Source of the DNA: Acestrorhynchus altus
Lineage: Eukaryota; Chordata; Actinopteri; Characiformes; Acestrorhynchidae
NCBI GenBank assembly: GCA_034509495.1
Contig: CM067503.1
Location: 9,291,540-9,355,539, forward strand
Reading direction: 5' to 3'
Length of the DNA stretch: 64,000 nucleotides
Numbering within the stretch: the first letter of the stretch is position 1; the number at the start of each line of letters is the position of its first letter. This document shows, one piece after another, positions 60,541-64,000 of this stretch. The notes under the pieces are model-generated. The model was not told where the DNA came from, ran no database searches, and worked only from the letters and a program-made list of their open reading frames with translations. The translations under genes and the position numbers were made by a program.

Positions 60541-61110
60541 TAGATTGTTTTTAGAATCACACAGCCGAGCTGAGAAGCTTTTAGGAACTTTTATATTTAA
60601 AGACTGTAGGCCCTCTTGCCTATGGCCTGCCGCCCTCACTGTAATGCTTGCGGTTTAGAGTCCAGAGGGCGTTCGGATCAGAGAACATTTGTTCCCCCAG
60701 CTGTCCTGCCCGTGTCGTTTGTTACCCGTTTTTGTGTCAGAAAATTCGGCATCCAGGGAGGAGTGCTTTTAGCCAGAGATTCCATTTATTTCCCTAAACA
60801 TACATTCAGCCATTGTTTTTGTTCTCTCCCCTCCCTCTTTTTTTTGCTGTTTTTGCTGTGGAATCTGTTGCCCGGGTAAGATGAATGGTGAGTGTGTAAA
60901 GGAGTTGACACCACAACACTTACTGGGAGGCAGCGCAAGCAGCCCCTGGTGACCTGCGATTCAAGCCCCAGATTATGGTTGTTCATTGTTTGTTTCTTTC
61001 TGCTTTCTATAGCTCAGCCACTGACTATTCCAGCAGCCAACTCACAAAAGTACACTTTTACCCTCCCAGCACATTTATCAGATCATCTGATTAAACCTGT
61101 GTAAATGGTA
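60541..61110. promoter_or_regulatory. conserved-element-like island
   Basis: 60560-60790 is unique with CpGs ('agagggcgttcggatcag', 'cctgcccgtgtcgtttg'). At 61013 a good pyrimidine tract plus 'ctatag' precedes a 30-codon frame ending in TAA at 61104 (QPLTIPAANSQKYTFTLP). That is too short and unsupported to call an exon. Confidence 0.28.
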
Positions 61111-62590
61111 TGAGTTAAATATGCCCATAAAAAAAAAAAAATCCAAGCTCTTAGCTCGGTGTGTTGTAAGTTACTTGTAATGAGCTTGAACTGATTCTTT
61201 TGAATGTGCTCATAGTGATTATTTGAGTGTTTAATTGAACAATCGTTTTTTTAAAGCCTTGACTAAAAAAAATATAAATGCATAAACTGTCCCAAAGTAT
61301 AGTTTAAGTTTTCAAAGCTTCCTTTCTTTCATATTCCAATAATTTGAAACAAATATATACAAATATGATGCAGCAAAAATAAGCCTTGTTTGAGGGACTG
61401 ATAGGAGAATGGACAGTTTACTTCATCATCATGCAAACTGTCAACAATCACTAAGGATTCGTTAAAAAAGTAAATATTAATCAGTGTTTAAATGAAGTAA
61501 ATGTGGTGTAATACGTTTGTGCTGCAGATGTTTATTCGTGGTGTTCTGTATGAGGTATGTTTGGTGTTGTATTGTATTGTGTATATTTATAGAACCTTCT
61601 CGCATTTCTCTTTTATGAGATGCCTTCAACAGACATCCATCTGCTTTCTTCTGCCACAGTTCTTCAAGTATTAATGTATTATTAAAAGGGAAACCTACTA
61701 CAGAAGATATTAATCAAATCCAATTCAACCACTGGCGTGCCATTGTGTGTCATGAGGCTTCAAATGGGGTTTTCCCCCCTTTGTCAGGAATATTACAAAT
61801 TTAAAACAGCTTTTCCTCATTTGTTTGCATCTTCTGTTTTACTTATTTAGATTGTTTGACTATTTTATTCAATGTTCACATATTATTATAGTATTGTGCT
61901 TAACCACATATGTACTATTAACATTATGAATTAATACTGAAGTAAATTGTGGTGCAGATCATTCAAATTACAGCTGCATTGAGATAACACATATCATGGA
62001 AAACAACTGTATATATAGAAACTGAAATAAAACTGTTTTGAATTCATATTTTTCTTATGAAAGATAGCATATTTACATTAAACCACCTTAGAGACTGCAT
62101 TTTAAGAATTTCAATCAGAAAAAGGGTAATTTACATATTTATCTTTTAAAGAAACAATTACAAAAACAGCTGTGAAAAGCAAAAAATATTGGAAATGGTT
62201 GTTATATTGAAAATATTGGAAATGTTGAAGAATTAGGATGTTTTTGTTATGTAAGCCCACACTAGCATTACTTATGAACTTCACCAAAGAAATTCAAGTA
62301 GAATGTGTGTCTTTTAAGTGTATTTTGAATGATAGTTCATCTGAAATCAGTTTATTTCTTTTCTTTAACATCAAGGAAGCCATATATGCTTGGCCAGTGT
62401 TTGTTTGTCTTTTTTTTCCTTCTTCTTTTTTTTTTGTGTGGCCACCGATCAATCACAGAAGTGTGGTGTATAACAGAAGATTTCAGGTTTCTGCAGTTGC
62501 ACTGTATAATGAAGGTCACTGGCTTTGCTGTTGCTGCTGGCTCTGAATTGGGCCTTTACTGACCCAGCCAAAGCACTCTAAGGTAAGAGC
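61111..62590. other. long AT-rich spacer
   Basis: A run at 61129-61141 and T runs near 62420. Overlapping Phe-rich frames at 62238-62562 come from T-rich DNA. No element is recognised. Confidence 0.45.
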
Positions 62591-63130
62591 CTACTTCAGC
62601 CTACTTTATCTATGCAAGGACAGCCAATGCAGGTAGATATGAATCAATGCAACTCAAGGTTTCACGTTGTTGAGGCAGCTGAGATTTGTATACATCCAGC
62701 TAACAGCCAATGAGGCATGTTTTTTTTTTTTTTTAGCATAGCATTGCGCCGACTCTCTTTCTGGCTGTCCTGCTGCTGCTGATCTGATCTAGGCCAGTCA
62801 AAGCTGGAACAAAGAGCTTTTTGGACTTCACATGAACAGCAGGTGCGCTTCCCCTCCGAGCCAATTTCCTACCTGCGGCGGCTCACTCTCTCTGCCGTGA
62901 TTTCTCACCCTTGCAATATCCAGCGCTGATATTCCAGCCTTCTTTGAGGTCACGCCATGCATCTACTTTTCACCACTCTGAGGGGGAGGAGACGTATCCT
63001 CATGGAGATGGTGCTTATTGCTGCGTTTTGTTTCCCCACACCTTTTGCCATATCCCACTATTTATGATTATGGTGTGTTCTGAGTGCTAGGATTATGTCC
63101 TGGCGCCGGGCAGTATTGCTTGAATTTATT
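62591..63130. promoter_or_regulatory. conserved-element-like island
   Basis: 62740-63120 is unique and CpG-bearing ('attgcgccgactctc', 'cctacctgcggcggctc', 'tcctggcgccgggcag'). A T run at 62721-62734 bounds it on the left. No open frame. Confidence 0.33.
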
Positions 63131-63524
63131 ATTGCATTGCTCTCAAATTATTATATGGTTTTACAAAAACTGGGAAATTTAGGTTTGCGTTATAAATGTC
63201 AATAAATTGAAGTTTTATTTGGGTTCGTTTTGTTGTAATTCTTTTGCTAATAAACCAAAAAGATCTTTCATGCAACATGACATTGACATCTGAGCGACAT
63301 TGTAGTCAGTTAATTGCCAGGTTTCAGAACCTATGTGTTTAGCACACTTAGTAGGGAGTTACCCTAAAACCAAACAACTGGGCAAGGAGTGCTGTTATAT
63401 TATGGATTAAACTTACTTATCAATAATCTCTAAATCGAAATAAAGAAAGAAAGCAGTGCAGTGGATATGTATGATAGAGATGGTGACTGAGTTTCAATTG
63501 TGTATTTGTTTTGCAAACCCAAAC
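63131..63524. other. AT-rich spacer
   Basis: No feature is recognised. Confidence 0.5.
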
Positions 63525-63935
63525 TCTTCATGGCCAGCTCAAGCACGTCGTCAAAAAATAGCTGCACAAATAGCTGAACCCAGTTCAGCCTAACTGTGTC
63601 CTGCTGTAATCCATCCCATGCAACTTGAATATTCTCCCTCAGTTCCTATGGATTTTGTGGTAGGGATGGAGGGTTGATAGAGTGTCCATTAGCATCCCAT
63701 ATGTTTTCAGGAGGTAGTATCTGTGTCTTCAAGGCAAGCTCTTGAGACAACAGCAGTATGCAGACAAGTGTCGCCCTGTTGGAATTGCACACTGGAGACG
63801 AGGTAGGACCACTAGTTGCAGGATTTCATTAACATACTGTTGGGCTGTCAACGTACCTGTAATGAAGCTGGTATTGTACGGAATTGCATCCCACATCATG
63901 ACACCAGGCCCTCTAGAAGCGAGATGCATGATTAA
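63525..63935 (-). pseudogene. Tc1-like transposase relic (D), same family as 38031-38700
   Basis: On the minus strand, from 63929 leftwards, the core reads 'GVMMWDAIPYNTSFITGTL' then 'TAQQYVNEILQLVVLP'. After a frame change come 'HTAVVSRACLE' (about 63730-63765), 'ENIWDANG' (63685-63710) and 'ELRENIQVAW' (63615-63645). The last two match 'ENVWDAVG' and 'ELNENIQIA' of relic C. The DNA-binding domain is absent, a block between the second and third catalytic regions is deleted, and there are stops, so it is inactive. Terminal repeats are not visible; the right part may lie beyond detection in AT-rich DNA. Confidence 0.8.
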
Positions 63936-64000
63936 AAAAACGCATAGAAAAGCAAGAACTAAAGATGAACCACATTTGATTCCTTAAATAACTTGAATTT
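63936..64000. other. right edge
   Basis: 65 bases of AT-rich DNA with no feature. Confidence 0.5.

Noticed and set aside
60955..60975. 'gcgattcaagccc' resembling a tRNA T-arm
   Set aside because: No acceptor-stem complementarity or anticodon arm is seen upstream.
61013..61104. Good acceptor 'tttctgctttctatag' followed by a 30-codon frame ending in TAA
   Set aside because: Too short to call, with no polyadenylation or upstream exon evidence. Mentioned within the island entry only.

Overview
This window looks like nuclear DNA from a ray-finned fish, probably an otophysan-type teleost such as a characin, cyprinid or catfish. The reasons are its AT-rich sequence with no operons and no compact genes, many long (AC)n, (CT)n, (AAT)n and (TATC)n microsatellites, several decayed Tc1-like transposons of families common in fish, hAT- and PIF/Harbinger-like miniature elements, and the 3' end of an L2/CR1-type LINE. 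The assignment to otophysans is inference. I see no complete protein-coding gene, rRNA, tRNA or CRISPR array. Almost all open frames are short and are shadows of repeats or unique noncoding DNA.

Layout. 0-3.6 kb is a repeat cluster: a degenerate 4-bp-periodic ATCA/ATTA tract (226-904), a patch of interspersed-repeat-like DNA, an internally deleted Tc1-like relic (1838-2297), and a second Tc1 relic with long inverted ends and TA target duplications (2313-3550). At 4302-4405 is the best candidate coding exon: 104 bp with a strong splice acceptor, a GT donor, an open 34-codon frame and several CpGs. I do not recognise the protein. 7.8-8.8 kb holds a hAT-type miniature element with a near-perfect 8-bp target duplication, followed by another decayed DNA element. 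From 9 to 64 kb the window alternates between AT-rich spacers and islands of richer, unique, TAAT-containing sequence. These islands look like vertebrate conserved noncoding elements, but conservation cannot be shown from one sequence. The clearest are 24830-25220, 19600-20040, 30991-31840, 33201-33600, 44991-45689 and 47641-48500. Other landmarks are a MITE (32227-32660), a CCTAAC-rich telomere-like tract (35891-36085), two relics of a single Tc1-like family on opposite strands (38031-38700 and 63525-63935), an L2-type LINE end (40950-41431), a PIF/Harbinger-like MITE (42317-42744), a second weak exon candidate (43174-43253), and a diverged tandem duplication of a ~350-bp unit (45890-46590).

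Interpretation. Sparse exon candidates, many unique regulatory-looking islands and little intact transposon sequence fit a large intron, or an intergenic desert, of a developmental gene with many distal enhancers. If the 4302-4405 exon is real, the + strand is probably the sense strand of the host gene. No gene symbol can be supported from the sequence alone.
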